A stretch of 64,000 nucleotides of DNA from Globodera rostochiensis (lineage: Eukaryota; Nematoda; Chromadorea; Rhabditida; Heteroderidae). The first letter of the stretch is position 1. Every line of letters starts with the position of its first letter. This document shows, in pieces, positions 1 through 12,700 of this stretch. A program made the translations under genes and the position numbers. The notes under the pieces are model-generated. The model had not been told where the DNA came from and did no database searches. It saw only the letters and a list, made by a program, of their open reading frames with translations. The DNA is taken from NCBI GenBank assembly GCA_018350325.1, contig JAEVLN010000002.1, forward strand, positions 4,757,456-4,821,455. Reading direction: 5' to 3'.

Positions 1-373
1 ATCAATGATTCTTTATTAATATGTAGTCAAAAGAACTTTTTATGTCTTTATAAACCAAATAATCAAAATTAAAATGGATTTTTAATTCAATTTGTCGCGT
101 CGCAAGCTGGCGATTTTTCTCTTCTGCTTCTGGGCACTTTCTCAATAGCGCGGCCAAAACTTTATTTGAGATTATTTTGTTATTCAAATAATTTAATGAC
201 TTTTAACTCAACGCATCAGACTTATGGAAAGACTATATTATTTATTGTTTTGCCTCATCTGTTGTAATTACTAGTAATATTTTTGCTTTTCAAAAATTTA
301 ATTTAAAAAATTTTTAATTGTTTTAGCATTTTCTTATCTTTTTAGCGTTTTAGAAATTTGAATTTAGTTTAAT

Positions 374-540
374 CTAAATTATAAGCTTCAGAGTTGTTTT
401 TATGAAAAACAGCCCACCCGACGGATCAGCATAAGCACTATACCACCCCTGTGCTGCGCGTCCACTGACAGTCCGATTGTTGTTTTGTGCAGTTTCCCAA
501 ATTTTTGAGGTCAGATATTTTTTATTGAATAGTTTCCAAA
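374..540 (-). CDS. coding-like island, unknown protein fragment
   Basis: An open minus-strand frame runs through a GC-rich island and ends at a TAG (plus 374-376). It contains the protein-like stretch GRAAQGWYSAYADPSGGLFF, rich in aromatic and small residues and unlike the Lys/Asn/Ile/Phe noise of the surroundings. No start codon or clear splice acceptor was found, so it may be a last exon or a gene fragment. I do not recognise the family. Confidence 0.35.
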
Positions 541-759
541 ATTTATGTATTACTGAAAAAACGACTATTTTTCAATCGGCTCCATGGTTTGAACTTTTAT
601 TTGGTTAAGTTTTTTAATGAAATATTTAAGTTGAAAGTTTTTTGGTAAGAATTCTCCGTTACTAAAATGAACAAAAGGTTACGACATTTTTTGCTTTTTT
701 TTAAAATACATTTTAAGTCTTATTTTTTAATGTAAAAAATATTTTATAGCATGCTCAAA

Positions 760-1030
760 TTTTATTTCAGTTTAAAATTTTTAAAATAATTTCTTGAATT
801 TTCCAAGTAATATTAAGTTTATCGGGATTTTTAGATTATTTAATTTTATATAAAATGCCTTATTATTTTATCATTATATTTCAAAAATATCTATTCAATT
901 TTTTATTCTAACTATTAAAACTGCTTTAACACTTTCTCAACTTTTCATCATTTTAATGTGAAAGTTCCCATGTGAAGTTTTCGTGGCTTTACGCTCTTCG
1001 TTCGTATACTTATATTTTAATTTTTTGTTT
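760..1030. repeat. diverged direct repeat, copy 1 (partner 15297-15535)
   Basis: The order of short motifs is shared with 15297-15535: a GCTCAAATTTTATTT stretch, then CTGCTTTAACACTTTCTCAA, then a GC-rich block ending in TACTTATATTTTAA. The copies differ by many substitutions and indels, so the duplication is old. The GC-rich block has no convincing shared reading frame. Confidence 0.7.
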
Positions 1031-1279
1031 TCTTTGTTTCATTAACAAACTTAATATTTTGTTGGGTTTTTATTTTATAGGCAGGTTTAATATGAAGAAA
1101 CGGTAACTCCCAATATAGGGTGTTTTTTATCTTTATTTAATACATTAAATTAAAAGGTCTTATTTTAGAATTATTTTATCATATTTTTTTAATATTTATG
1201 GATGTTGTGAATTTCTGCAACCCCGTAAATAATTACATTTTGTAAATTTATAAAAGTTTGCTCTATCTGTTTATTAATA

Positions 1280-1339
1280 TAATGGGCATGTCCTAGCGCA
1301 ATCGACGAACCTTTGACACTTAGGGAGCTCTTTAAATGT
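1280..1339 (-). CDS. short coding-like island
   Basis: About 20 codons are open on the minus strand through a GC-rich patch and read KELPKCQRFVDCARTCPL. The pattern is loosely like a C-lobe helix of CK1-type kinases (LP.EF..Y..Y.R). That is a weak resemblance, mentioned only because a clearer CK1-like fragment lies at 13413-13574. It is probably a fragment. Confidence 0.2.
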
Positions 1340-1624
1340 TTATTCCATTACCTGAGAAATCATAAGTGTTTTCATATTAAATATAATATTTAAACGTCGT
1401 TAAATTAAAACATCGATATTTAATTTTGTCTTCAAATATTTATGTCTATTTTTAGGTTTGCTTTTTAAATTGAATTTATTACCCTCGTTTCTTACTCACA
1501 CTGACGACTTTGTGTAATGTTTTTAAACAATAGTTGTATACCGTTTGATATTTAACGGGTTTCATATAACAAAAAAGATGGGGTTTTTTCATTCTTTCTT
1601 TAAAATACGAATTTTTGTCAAACT

Positions 1625-1770
1625 TTTTTTTCAGATTCCCACTTTTTTATTTATAAATTTAGTTAATTGCTTTTATCAGTCTTATATTTTTTGTTTGTAT
1701 TTTAATAGTTTTTTCTGTTTTTTACTAATATTTGAATTTCCTTATGTATTATAAAGCCTTGTATTTGAAT
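1625..1770. repeat. dispersed direct repeat (partner 51300-51460)
   Basis: A block beginning AGATTCCCACTTTTTTATTT and ending near the ATAAARCCTTG motif recurs at 51300-51460 in the same orientation with few differences in its first 80 bp. No coding function is seen. The partner lies 50 kb away in the other T-rich domain. Confidence 0.75.
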
Positions 1771-1796
1771 AATTACTGGAATAATATTTAATAGGG

Positions 1797-1872
1797 CACG
1801 GCTTGGTGTCCTGAAGCACTGCGTACTGGTTTACGCTCCGGAAGTAGGCCCAATTGTTTACGTTAACATTGT
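1797..1872 (-). CDS. coding-like island, unknown
   Basis: A minus-strand frame is open across a GC-rich island and reads NNWAYFRSVNQYAVLQDTKP. The composition is protein-like and the flanks are pure AT-rich noise. I see no splice consensus at either edge, so a displaced exon fragment is as likely as a working exon. Confidence 0.3.
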
Positions 1873-2238
1873 TTTTTAAAAATTCTTTAACCTTTTTTTT
1901 GACAATTAATTCTATTATTATTTATTTTATTTTATTCAATTGGAGCGCTAATCATAAATTTTCGAAAGTTTAGAATTGTTGTATTTTTTTCTAATTATCA
2001 TTTTAATTTATTTGAAATATCGTGCAGAATGTCTTTTTTTTACAAATTTTTCTTACAGTGTTTAAATTCACTAAAAATTATTATTATTATTTTTTGATTT
2101 GTTTTGTTTTGTTTTGTTTTTTGCTATCACTTCGCTTTCAAATGCGCTTTTGCTTGTCATTGGCTTTTTATTTTCTTTTAAACCATTTAAATAACTCGTT
2201 AAAATGCAAAATGAAATTGAATTTTTTGCTGTTTTCTT

Positions 2239-2367
2239 TTAAATATTTGGGGAGTTCACATGAATTTCCGGAATGATCAGACTCGGCGGAGGGTCAAAAT
2301 TATTGTTCACGTGCATCGCTGCTCGGTCAGTGTGTATGATGGAACCCAGGCGGTGAATTTTGCACAT
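2239..2367 (-). CDS. small ORF, 42 aa, unknown
   Basis: This minus-strand ORF runs from ATG (plus 2365-2367) to TAA (2239-2241) and fills a GC-rich island. It starts MCKIHRLGSIIHTDRAAM and contains NNNFDPPPSLIIPEIHVN. The IHRLGSIIHTD part faintly recalls the IH.LG..HRD motif of kinases, but the catalytic HRD-K-N set is absent. GTGAAC near its end could be a splice donor. Function unknown. Confidence 0.35.
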   Translation of the reverse strand: MCKIHRLGSIIHTDRAAMHVNNNFDPPPSLIIPEIHVNSPNI

Positions 2368-3191
2368 AATCAGTCTTAATTTATATCCCGTATTACGTCA
2401 GTATAATTTTGTACTCATTTTATACTACATATAATTAAATTTATTAACTTAAATTATTTGTTTTTTTAAATATTTATCGTTAAATTTATTTTAAAATTAA
2501 TTTGTTTTTATTTGATTTTTTCTTAGCTTACGTTGAACCTTTTTAGTTTTATTAAATTATCTTGACGAAATCGTTTTAAAGGATTTTACAATTTATAAAT
2601 TCACTTTACTATTTTTTACACATTTTATTTTATAGGCGAAAACCACAATGCCAGATGTATTTCTTTCCTATTGTTTGCATTTAAAATAATAGATTAATTA
2701 TTAACAGCAAATACAAATAAATTCTATAGCATCGAAACCTATAAAAGACTCTTTTGCCAACTAAACTCATGGAGAAATGATTAGTGGCAAAACGCGAGAG
2801 AAAATGATTGGCATTTATGCATTCATATTTTAGTGCAGGTGTGCGATTCGTACTTGAATGGCAAGTACATTGCTTGAAAAAATGTGCTTATTTTCAAGAA
2901 TGTACTTGAAAAATGAGAATTTGGCGTGAGTGTTGAAATTTAGGGGTTTTAATGGAAATATTCGTGTTTGGCATTGAGTATATTCAAACTTTCAATAAAA
3001 AATAGTCATTTTTATCAAAAAATGGTCATTTTATTAAATCACGTTTCTATTTTCCAGCATGTTTTCAGCAAGGCGTAATAATTCATTCAATCCCGAAAGG
3101 AAAAAACAAAAATTTCTCAACTAAAAAGTTTATTTGTTCAAAAATAGTTGCAACAATATAACATAAATAAACAAAGCTAAATTTTTCCCTT

Positions 3192-3235
3192 CCTGTTCTG
3201 TTCTAAATCCTAGAACAGGACAGGAACAGAACAGG
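3192..3235. repeat. short perfect inverted repeat
   Basis: CCTGTTCTGTTC at 3192-3203 is perfectly complemented by GAACAGAACAGG at 3224-3235, with related AGAACAGG words between. It may be a remnant of a transposon end like the word-repeat ends elsewhere in the window, or simply a hairpin. Confidence 0.6.
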
Positions 3236-3491
3236 CCACGGAATAGAAAACCACTGATATGCACAGAGCTAATGGGTTGTCTGCCATGATCAGGGATTGG
3301 CCGCCTTTGTTTATGATTTTATCATAAATTTTAAACTTTTGCGTCTCCTTGGTGGAACGGCTGTGTTCTTCCTTGTTGGAGCGGCGATGTATAGCGTTTC
3401 GGCGCTGTTTGATTGAAATGTTTTTAAATAAATAAATTATATTTTTTATGCTATCATACTTTGTGATAATAATAATATTGGTTTTGATCAT
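3210..3491 (-). CDS. 93-codon ORF over a GC-rich island, uncertain
   Basis: ATG to stop is open on the minus strand. The first 30 residues are AT-rich noise; the middle (RRNAIHRRSNKEEHSRSTKE, then QSLIMADNPLALCISVVF) is more protein-like. The 3' end runs into the inverted repeat at 3192-3235, so the stop is probably not the original one. Possibly a small exon with a chance extension; no family recognised. Confidence 0.25.
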   Translation of the reverse strand: MIKTNIIIITKYDSIKNIIYLFKNISIKQRRNAIHRRSNKEEHSRSTKETQKFKIYDKIINKGGQSLIMADNPLALCISVVFYSVACSVPVLF

Positions 3492-6128
3492 ATTTTTTGT
3501 TTTGTAATTATAGCAAAAATAGTAATTAAAAATTTATTTTTATATTTTTGAGTTTTATTTGCTTAATTATGGCTTCTGTGTTGGCGATACCTTTTTGAGC
3601 ATTCGACTCCCTACTGGTAACACAGTTTACGACAAGGGAGGAGTTTGTTTAACTCATACTTATATTGATTTGAATATGTTAAATTTCTTTTTCTGTTTTG
3701 CTAAACCGGAATCTGTTTAAATAATCACACTGTGTTTAATTGCGCGATTCCATGTTACAGAATAAATTTTAGGTGCAATTATTCCATCAATGGTGTGTAA
3801 GAATTCTTGTTTTTGGACTTTGACATATATAAATAAATAACTATTAATATCTTTTTTTGCTTTAGTGGAGAGCTAATAGGTTTTAAAAGCAACAAAATTT
3901 CTATTAATTATCAAATGGATTGTTTTCATTTATATTTACTTTTTGAACAGACATTTAATCCAAAAGCTAATTTAGGTATTTTATAGCTGGCAATACGCTT
4001 TCAGGTGATAAGCAAACTTTTTTGCGGCGGTAACGAACTCAAGCCAATTAAATCTTTTGAAAAGAAACTAAAAAGAGAATTTATTTATTTTTATTAATTA
4101 AAAACTTTAGAGCAAAACCAATAATATATTTGATTTGTTTGTTTATGTCTTTATTATAAATTTATAATTCGGGCCTAGGCCTGGAAAAATTTATTTAGTT
4201 TTTTATTTTGTAAAGAGAGATGTTTAGTTATTACGTAAATCAGAGATTTTAATTAATTTATTAAATTTAAACATACATCGAAATTTCAAAAATAACATAC
4301 ACTTAAACATTTATCCAGTTATGCTTTTTGAATTGATTATTAATTTGTTTGTATGAAGGCAATTTTTAAGGCATACTTGTCCTGGAATTCACCTTTGGTT
4401 TCCACAAATTTAGTGGTTTTCGTTTACTTCTTTTTGTTCAGGACATTATCATTATTAAAGTAGCTTTAGTACTTTTAGTTAAGAAGTTTATAAAATTTTT
4501 TGATGTCAATTTTTAGGTTAATAAAATACTAACTTCGGTTTTTCCTCACAATGTTGTCTTTCTATGTATAATGACATTTTTAAAATAGTTGTTTTTCCGT
4601 TGAATTTTTTTATATTTTATATTTTTATTTGTTTTAGTAATTTAATTAACCGTAAAATGAAGTTTTAAAAATCATAATTAGTTCTCTAATTAACAAGCTG
4701 TTTATCAGAATTTTTTATCTATTGTTTTAATACCAATTCCTTTTTTGCATCACCAATTAATTTATTGCTTTTTATTTACGCAGTTCTTTACAGTATATCC
4801 TTAAGAACATTTAACAAGCGAAGCTCTGTGGTTGTCATTCTGGACATGTTAGAGAATTTGCGATGATTCCATAACGAGCAAATTTTTTAAATTTATAAAT
4901 TTTACATTTCTTTGTTTATATACAATGTTGATCATCAATAAAACTAAATTATTATTATTAAGATTAAATATTTTACCATTCGTTAATTCGCATGAATCTT
5001 ACAAATTAGACAGATGCTTAAAACACATAATTGACAATCGTTGCTAAATTAACTAAAATAAATATTGATTACTTATATATTGTTAAATTTTGCGCGTATG
5101 ACAAAATAAAATAAAAACTGTTAATTCTCGCATATTTTTTTGTTCATTATCAATCCAGATACAGGTAACCTAATTTGGCGCAACCTATAACCCCGCAACT
5201 TTGAAAAATCACAAATCAAATGTGGACAAATCAAAAATTAAATTGATTGCGTTTCTCTAATCTTTGTCGCAAACTAACGCAGCCTCAATTCATAATTCAA
5301 TGTAGAACAAAATTGAATAAAAATTTAAAAACCCAATATTAAAAATTTAAACTTAAATTCAAGTAGTTTAAATAATTCAAATTTTTATTAACTACATTAT
5401 GGCTTGGGACAGGGTCAGCGCATATCCAAATAACATTTAGTTAATATTTATAATTTTTAAATTGTTAATCATGAAATGTGGAATAAATTTGTTGAACTTT
5501 GAACTAATTCTGTAGTGTGCCGCATATGATTTACTGATTTAACAAACTTTAGTTTAAATATATCTGATTTTTTGCCTTATAGAACTGTTTTCGTCTTATT
5601 TTTTGTAATCATAAAAAGCAGTAAAAAAGATAAATGTACCCTTAAAATCGACTTTTTTCAAACTAAAAATGCAGCTAAAAATGACTTTGTTGAAAATCAG
5701 CCCCAAATATTGAAATTTTCCTTGAAATTTTTTTATTTACCTATTTTTTTTTAATAAAATTTTCAATAACAAATGAAAAATAGTACATTTTTATTCTGAG
5801 CGAAAAATTAATAAAAATGACGACGCATAAAATGACCGGGATTTGTTTAGTTTTGCTAGGGTTGAGCGCGACCCGGACTTACCGGGATTTTTGTTAAACT
5901 TATTTTGCAATTTATTTTATGTTAAATTAATATTTATTTTGATTCGAGCGGTTCAAGCCACTTGAAATACAACAAAATATTTATGCCATTTTTAGGTTTG
6001 CTTTTGTATAATTGAAAAAAGGAGGATAAATTGCTTTTTCAATTTGTTTTATTTAACTTTACTAAGTAAGAATATTGCTCTTCTTTGTCCATTCGTTAAA
6101 GCCGTTGCGGTAATGGTGGCAAATTAGA

Positions 6129-6266
6129 TTATGCCTCCTGGGTTCCCGCAAACCATTCGGCGTTGCCGTGAATTTCGCCAGACGATTCTAGCGAATAGCT
6201 TCCATCCGACCAACCTACACATTGAGTAGGATGGAGAGACGGAGGGGCCACACCGACACAAATGGT
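6129..6266 (-). pseudogene. SPRY-domain fragment (SPRYSEC/RanBPM-like)
   Basis: Forty-five open codons on the minus strand end at TAA (plus 6129-6131). They read ICVGVAPPSLHPTQCVGWSD and then GSYSLESSGEIHGNAEW. The order 'hydrophobic-G-hydrophobic-A, then VGW..GSY....SG...GNAE' matches the middle strands of SPRY domains, notably the secreted SPRY proteins of cyst nematodes (VGW..GTY....G.FWGH). That comparison is from memory of the family. The usual following GDVVGCG strand is missing, and neither edge shows a splice consensus, so this is a fragment of a domain normally about 120-150 residues long. No signal peptide is attached. Confidence 0.5.
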
Positions 6267-6379
6267 GTTTAAAAATGAAAAGGAATCGGTTCAATTTGAT
6301 TTTTTAAAATTATATTTTAAATTAATGCTTTTATACAATTTTTATTGGCAGCTATTTTTGCTTAAAATTCCCTTCTTAC

Positions 6380-6592
6380 TTTTATAGTATTTCGTTTAAT
6401 AAATTTGTACGATGAATCCAATTTTTTTATGTTGTTTTGAAATTTAATAAACGCATATTTCGGTAAACTAATACATTATTATAATTTTTTTATTATAAAA
6501 TATTTACACCAATTATCCTGACGTAGTAATGGACTTATGATATGCATGTCACGCCAATCTTTTTTATAATTAAGCTCGCAAGGGTTTTAGTA
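6380..6592. repeat. three-copy dispersed repeat (also 51035-51172 and 54192-54412)
   Basis: The block starts ACTTTTATARTATTTCGTT and ends with TATGATATGCATGTCACGCC followed by an AATTAAGC-TTGCAAGGG stretch. The copy at 54192-54412 is full length. The copy at 51035 lacks about 90 bp in the middle. All three have the same orientation and lie in T-rich domains. No terminal repeats or target duplications were seen, so the copies may have spread by duplication rather than transposition. Confidence 0.8.
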
Positions 6593-7826
6593 ATAGATTT
6601 CCATTCTAATGCCATTTACATTCCAGCTTGTAAATTCGGAGAGGTGTTTCCTATCAGAAGACGTGAGAAAACTATCCTCATGCAATTTAAATGTTCTAAC
6701 ATATTTTTGTGTGGTATTAATTATTGTTTTGCCATATTTGGGTCATATTTTACAATTTTTCAAACATATTTTATGGGCATATTTCCAGAATTTTTGTAAG
6801 CTTTGCTTCTTAATTTAAATTGTATCTTGTTTTGGTTTTCAATTTAAAAAACCGAGGATATTCATTGCTTGCTTAATTTATAAAATATTTGTTGAAAAAA
6901 GGAGGGTTTTCCATTGTTTATTTAACATTAGCAAGAAAGATGATTGCTCATCTTTGTCCATTTAGAAAGGTGTACGTTTTACATAATGCAAAAATTCGAC
7001 CATGATCTAATATTAATGTTTTGGAATTTTTTTTTAATTTAATTTATTTAAATTATGTCGTATTTTTCCAAGGTTTTAAAAACAAAAGACACACTCCAAG
7101 CAATCTTCATCCTCCGACAAACTCCAAATTTTATTATTTAAAACTAAACTATTTTGTTTATTATATTTTGTTTATTTTTCGTTATAATATAATGAGCGAA
7201 TTGTTGTTTATGCTATGATTTACAAAAATAAAATTACATCTTATTTATTATCATTGTGAATTATTTTATCAAGAAAATCTGTACGCTGGGCATTAACGCA
7301 AAAAAGATATTTTTAACTTGTCCATTGGTATTGCCATAATTCAGCTTAGCCGCCTCCTTTTATTAGTTATATTGTATCTTTTGTTTTAAAATAAGTAATT
7401 ATGTCGGAAACATTAATTTTTTTTTGTATTTAGTCCGATTAAATTCTTATTTCATAAATATCTTCATTTATTTTTTGTTGCCAATAAAAGAATGGTAAAA
7501 ATTTGAGGTAAATAGTTTTACAATATATTTAAATTTATATTTGCAGATCCTTTTTTTTTGTTTTTAATAACGCTGTGCGTTCAAACAAATCTATTTGCGC
7601 TAGAAAACTGCGTCTTGACCTAATTTTTCTTAAATTCTCAAACCACAATTACGCTTGTTGTAAATAATGAATTTCGTCTTTTTACGGTTTCGACGCAGAA
7701 TTTTCCTTAAAAATACTCAACAATTTATAAAACATTAATTTGCTCATTTTACATTTTAGCTAAACGAAGATTGGGTTTTAATTTATTATATTTACCAACA
7801 GATATTCTAATTCATTACCACTTTAA

Positions 7827-7979
7827 TTATTTTTTTAATATTATGCGCATTTGTAATTTGTTTTTCCTTCTTTGGTCATTGAATCTGTGGGCATGCATCA
7901 CAAGGCTCCAAAATCCATCCTCACTAATTACTGCTTCCCCCGGAACCCTCGTTGGCAGGGGTTTACAATTATTTGCCAT
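7827..7979 (-). CDS. small ORF, 50 aa, unknown
   Basis: A minus-strand ORF with ATG at plus 7977-7979 and TAA at 7827-7829 covers a GC-rich island. It begins MANNCKPLPTRVPGEAVISE and continues DGFWSLVMHAHRFNDQRRKN. Codon content is far from the local AT noise for the first 38 residues; the tail becomes Lys/Ile-rich. No membrane segment or signal peptide. It could be a first exon or a small gene; family not recognised. Confidence 0.4.
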   Translation of the reverse strand: MANNCKPLPTRVPGEAVISEDGFWSLVMHAHRFNDQRRKNKLQMRIILKK

Positions 7980-9530
7980 TTTTTAGAATTAACGATACTT
8001 TATCTATAAAATTAAATAGTTTGTAATTTAAACTGCAATTATTTTTAAATAACTATCATTCTTAATCAATTTTTTTGAAAACGCAATAAATTTTTTTTGA
8101 CTCAAATTATGTTTAATTATCTTTTATATTTAAGATTTTAATAAAACTTGCTCGCCGTTTTTTTGTACTATTTTCTACTAGAATAATGTTTATAATATTT
8201 TTTTGCTTAAATTGTTTTTTAGCAATTTTTATACTTAGAATAATTGTTTTTATTCCTGTCTGGCCAAAAATATAGCTGGGCACAGCTCATTGCCGATCTT
8301 ATTTAACTGATTATTTTGGTACAATAGACTTTTTTTGTAATAGATAATTTGGTTAAATTCTGGTATTGATGCAGAGCTTTGTAAAATGTATTCATTCGGT
8401 CTCTAATAGTTCCACAATGATCAAACCAAGAGCGTTTATATTATGTATAAGGAATCTGTTCATTGAATAACTAAAACTCAAAATAATTGATAAGTGTTAC
8501 TAATTTGTTTTTTTTAAATATTGTTTTCTATATGCCAATTGTTTAATTTTTATTTTTTTCCGTATTGGTGGTGAACTCCCGCATAAAGAAGGTTGCGGCC
8601 AAGTTTTTAGATTTTTATATACACAGAAGAAGTTGCATTTAATTATTCATCGTAATTAAAATATGCCTTTAAAGTAGGTGCAATTCGTCAAAGATTATAT
8701 TTTTGTTTTACGCACAAAAGAAGTTATTCTTAGTGAGTGTTACCAAATGAATTTTAAAATGCCAATTTTAATAATTATTAGAAAACTTAGTAAATTACTT
8801 ATATGAATTCCGAGTCAAATAATGATTTTATTCTATCAGATTGGAATATGCATTTATTTGACCCTTCTTCATTGTTCAGTCGCTCGGCTCTCTGTGTTAG
8901 TCGTCCTTGCAAGTGTTTATGTTGTTGGAAAAGACACAAATTGAATGAAAATGAAAAAAGAAAAACAATTTTATATTATTTTGTAACACTTAATAATTCA
9001 TTTTGAGTCTATATAGTAGTCTCCCGTATTTGATCATCTTGTTCTACCATAATTGTTTGATAATGAAATAATATTTGCGTAAATTATTTTTGTGACTTTA
9101 CGAAACAGGCTTTTGTGTCATTAAGGTTTATAAATTAAGTTCAATATTTATATTATTATGTCACGTCGGTTGATATGGTTGTTTGCATTGTAGCAGAGAA
9201 GACCATGTTTATTTTAAAGATTTTTATTTGTTGGTTTTTGTTTATCAATTTCGGCCCATCGCGCACCTCGCTCAGGCATTTTTAGTGGTATTTTTAAATA
9301 TATTTTTTTGAAATATTTTAATTTTGATTATTTGGTTTATAAAAACTTAGACTACATATTAAAAACAATCATTGATTTTAACACAAAAACAAGGCGCGAG
9401 TGAGAAAGACTATGCACGAAACTGGACTTAATAAAATAATAATTTAAAAAATGAAATAGTAATAAATTAATATTGATGTTTATTGAAAGAAATGCAAATA
9501 AAAATGGCTCGGCCATTAAAACATTATAAC

Positions 9531-9794
9531 TAGGGCTGGCTCTTTTAGGTAAGATAAATTGGAAAATAGGTACCTAAATAGGTGGGAAAAAAATGCCAAA
9601 ATAGGTACCAAATAGGTACAAAAACCTTGAAAATGTACAAAAATAGGTATGCAACAAATTTTTACCGTAAATTTTTAAACACCAAACAAAAAATATGTGA
9701 TTCTCAAATTGAGCTAAAAACGTGTTTTTTGTGCTTAATTCAGCGTGCCAAGTTCGCAGAAAAAATAGGTATTTACCTAAAAGTGCCAGCCCAG
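9531..9794. mobile_element. hAT-type MITE with 'AATAGGTACC' words
   Basis: This 264-bp element is flanked by an identical 8-bp duplication ATTATAAC (9523-9530 and 9795-9802), the size typical of hAT insertions. Its ends are inverted: TAGGGCTGGCTCTTTTAGGT on the left, CTGGGCTGGCACTTTTAGGT read inward from the right. Inside the left end the word ATAGGTACC/ATAGGTA is repeated about five times, and one copy stands near the right end. It has no coding capacity. A diverged relative in inverse orientation is at 41541-41910. Confidence 0.85.
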
Positions 9795-12700
9795 ATTATA
9801 ACTCAATGATTAATTAACATATTTATTATGTGGAAAAAATTATAATTAATTGTCATCTACAAAAACGCCAAGTTGTGTTTTAATGTTTACATCGTCAAAC
9901 CAAAATATTCCTGCTTGATTTTGAATGGTGCTGCGTTAACAAATAAGCCTTTTTCTGCTCATCATATGACGTTAAAATAATTATAATACAAAAATCTTTT
10001 TTAAAAAAAGATATTAAAAAATTTGAAAATAATAACAGATATCAGCATTGTTCAAATTAAATATAAATATAAAATATTTAATTTTCAAAAAAATTTCCTC
10101 ACTAAATTTTTGCTTCACTTTCTAAATAAAAGCCGAGCCCTGTGAAGAAGAAGCATCTGGATGCAGGCCTTTATTTTTATATTTTTTTAAATAATGTTTA
10201 TATATTCACTTATGCTGTTACTGGGTATAATTGTTGGTTATTTTAACTTTTCCTGGCTACGAATCATTCATAGGTTTTTAAAACTCCAATTTTAATTAAT
10301 GCCTTTTTGAAAAATTTGAATTTTATTTCCGTAAAATTTAGGTCCGCTGCAATTGTTTAGTTTTTAAATAACAAGGTTTTAATTTAATGCTATTTTGTTT
10401 TTTTTGTAATAATTTTTTACAAACAATGCGGTATGAGCGTATTACGGCAAAATCGCCAATTTTTTATTAAATTAATTTTTTTATCGTTTTAAAACATTTT
10501 TTTATATCAAAATACCATTAAATACTTTCCATTTGCGTTACAGTAAATTTGATCTATTTCATTACAACTATTTTTTTAAATTATTGTAGCTGTTCGAAAT
10601 TAAACTTGTATTGTATAGTTAATTTGTCGTTTACATCTTGGGTAACAATAAACTTAAACTCAAATATTTAAAACATTTACTTGAAACTCAAAACCTTTGG
10701 TTTCTACTATGGATTTGGCGACTAAATCTAATAATAGTTATTTATTTTGCACTTCCAACTTCGGTCTTGGCTTTTGGGAATCTTTTCTCAGAGCATACCC
10801 CTCTTTCGCACATTAATAACAATCATTTGTTGAGTTTTAATTCAAAAGCGCTAACCCGTGCGCAAAAAGACTACAATCGCCGATGATGTTGTAAGTAGTT
10901 TACCAAATCGATCTATAACCGTCCATTGTTCTACAATTAAAATATTAAATTCCTTTAAATGGGTTTATATTCTTTAAAGTTAATCTATTTTTTTATTATT
11001 AAAACTTGTTTTTTATTCATTTATATTTCCAGTCAATAAAAAGAACATTTCTTGTGTTGTCATTAAGTCTTTAATGGAGCATAATGTCAGCAATTAAGAA
11101 CATTATTTTCCTTTAACTTTAAAATGCTTATTTGAGACCTTTTTTTATAGTGATTATCACGTTCAGGATTTGCATATTTACATTAAAATATTCGTTCTTG
11201 CCAATTTTATGGTCAGGTTTTATTTAGAACTAAACAATATATTGTTGGATATATTTATTTTATTATGTTTTTATTAAGAATTTTATTTTTCATAAACCAC
11301 CAAGGTCAAACAAATTTACAATGATGTAATGTTGTTAACTTTATTAAATACGGCAAAAGCAGAAGGAATTTAGGCAACGACCTATTTTGGAAATTTTTCA
11401 ACAAAAACCCAAATGACAGGGTATTTTTTATTCTTTTTAAGTTGATAAAATATTGGATCTCCTTAACAGAATTTTGGTAAATTTTTTTTATTAACATTTT
11501 AAACATTTTTATTTTATAATAACCGGCATAAAGCACGGTAATTAGGTTGAATATCTCGCATAAAACGGCTTCATAAATTAAGTTTGTTTATTTTTTATTT
11601 TCATTGCTTTTATAGTGTATCATCATTTGTCGGACAAGTTTGAAACATACATTTTGATACTGTGTCGTTTCATTGTTATATTATCTATTTTTGTATTATT
11701 AAGAATTCTTGCTTTATCTGATAAATCAAACGCTAAAAGTGACAAGCCGATTTCATTAAAAGGATGGAACCAAATACCCGTCTCCGGTATTATAGACTTT
11801 TCGAAATTGACGGTTCCTTTAAAGCTTTAACAAAAATATTTTAAATAAATTATGTATTGAATCTTTTTTATATTTTCATTGAATTACTCCTAATACTTTT
11901 TCTTCTTTTAAATTTTTAAGTTAATATTTAATTTTTGATTGGAAGTGAATTTTTTATTTATACATAATATATGGATTTCTTGTCGCGGACAATCGCTATA
12001 TTTTCAATTTTTATGTCGCCGTGCAGACTAATTTCATGGGCTTTGATTGCATTATACTTTTCAAGTTATTTTGTGCGTTTAAGTAGGTCTTTATTAAGAC
12101 AATTTTAAATTATTATTTTTAAATGCATAGTAGCGTAAATTGTCAAGTCGCGAATTATCCTTCAAATCCAAGAGTTTATATAATAAATTGTTTGTAATCG
12201 ACTTAATCGGTTGATTTTATATAAATATTTTCCTGCATATGTTGTATTGCATATTACCAGCATTTTATTCAAATCGAAATTTTCAAGTTTTTATTAATTA
12301 TTTTTTTATCAGACTTTAAACATTAATTTATTAGTTAAGTAAATAGGTACCAAATTTAAGGTTAATGCTTGATTTAGCATTCTGACATTTTAAACCCGTA
12401 GTTTTCATATTAACACTTAACAACTTTTGAATAAACATATACGACGGCGAATAATTGCTTTTCGCGCTTCATTTTATTACTTTATTTTCTAGCATTTTCG
12501 GCGAGGATTTTGACACATTTCTCTCACACATTTTGATTGTAATTTTTTAGCCATTTTTTTTTATTATTATATAAGTTTTAATAAAATGGCGAAAACCGCT
12601 AAAGGAATCTTTAGGTCAGTCGATAAAAACAAAACTAAAACCAAAAACAAAATAACTGAAATAAAAAAGAAAAGAAATAATTTGACACCAAAATATAAAT

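Larger units (their letters stand above)
5995..6975. repeat. tandem-like duplicated block
   Basis: The motif series TTGAAAAAAGGAGG, a T-rich gap, TTTATTTAAC, then TTGCTC.TCTTTGTCCATT occurs at about 6012-6100 and again at about 6890-6970 in the same orientation. The two copies bracket the SPRY fragment, suggesting a local duplication of roughly 0.9 kb period. Confidence 0.6.
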
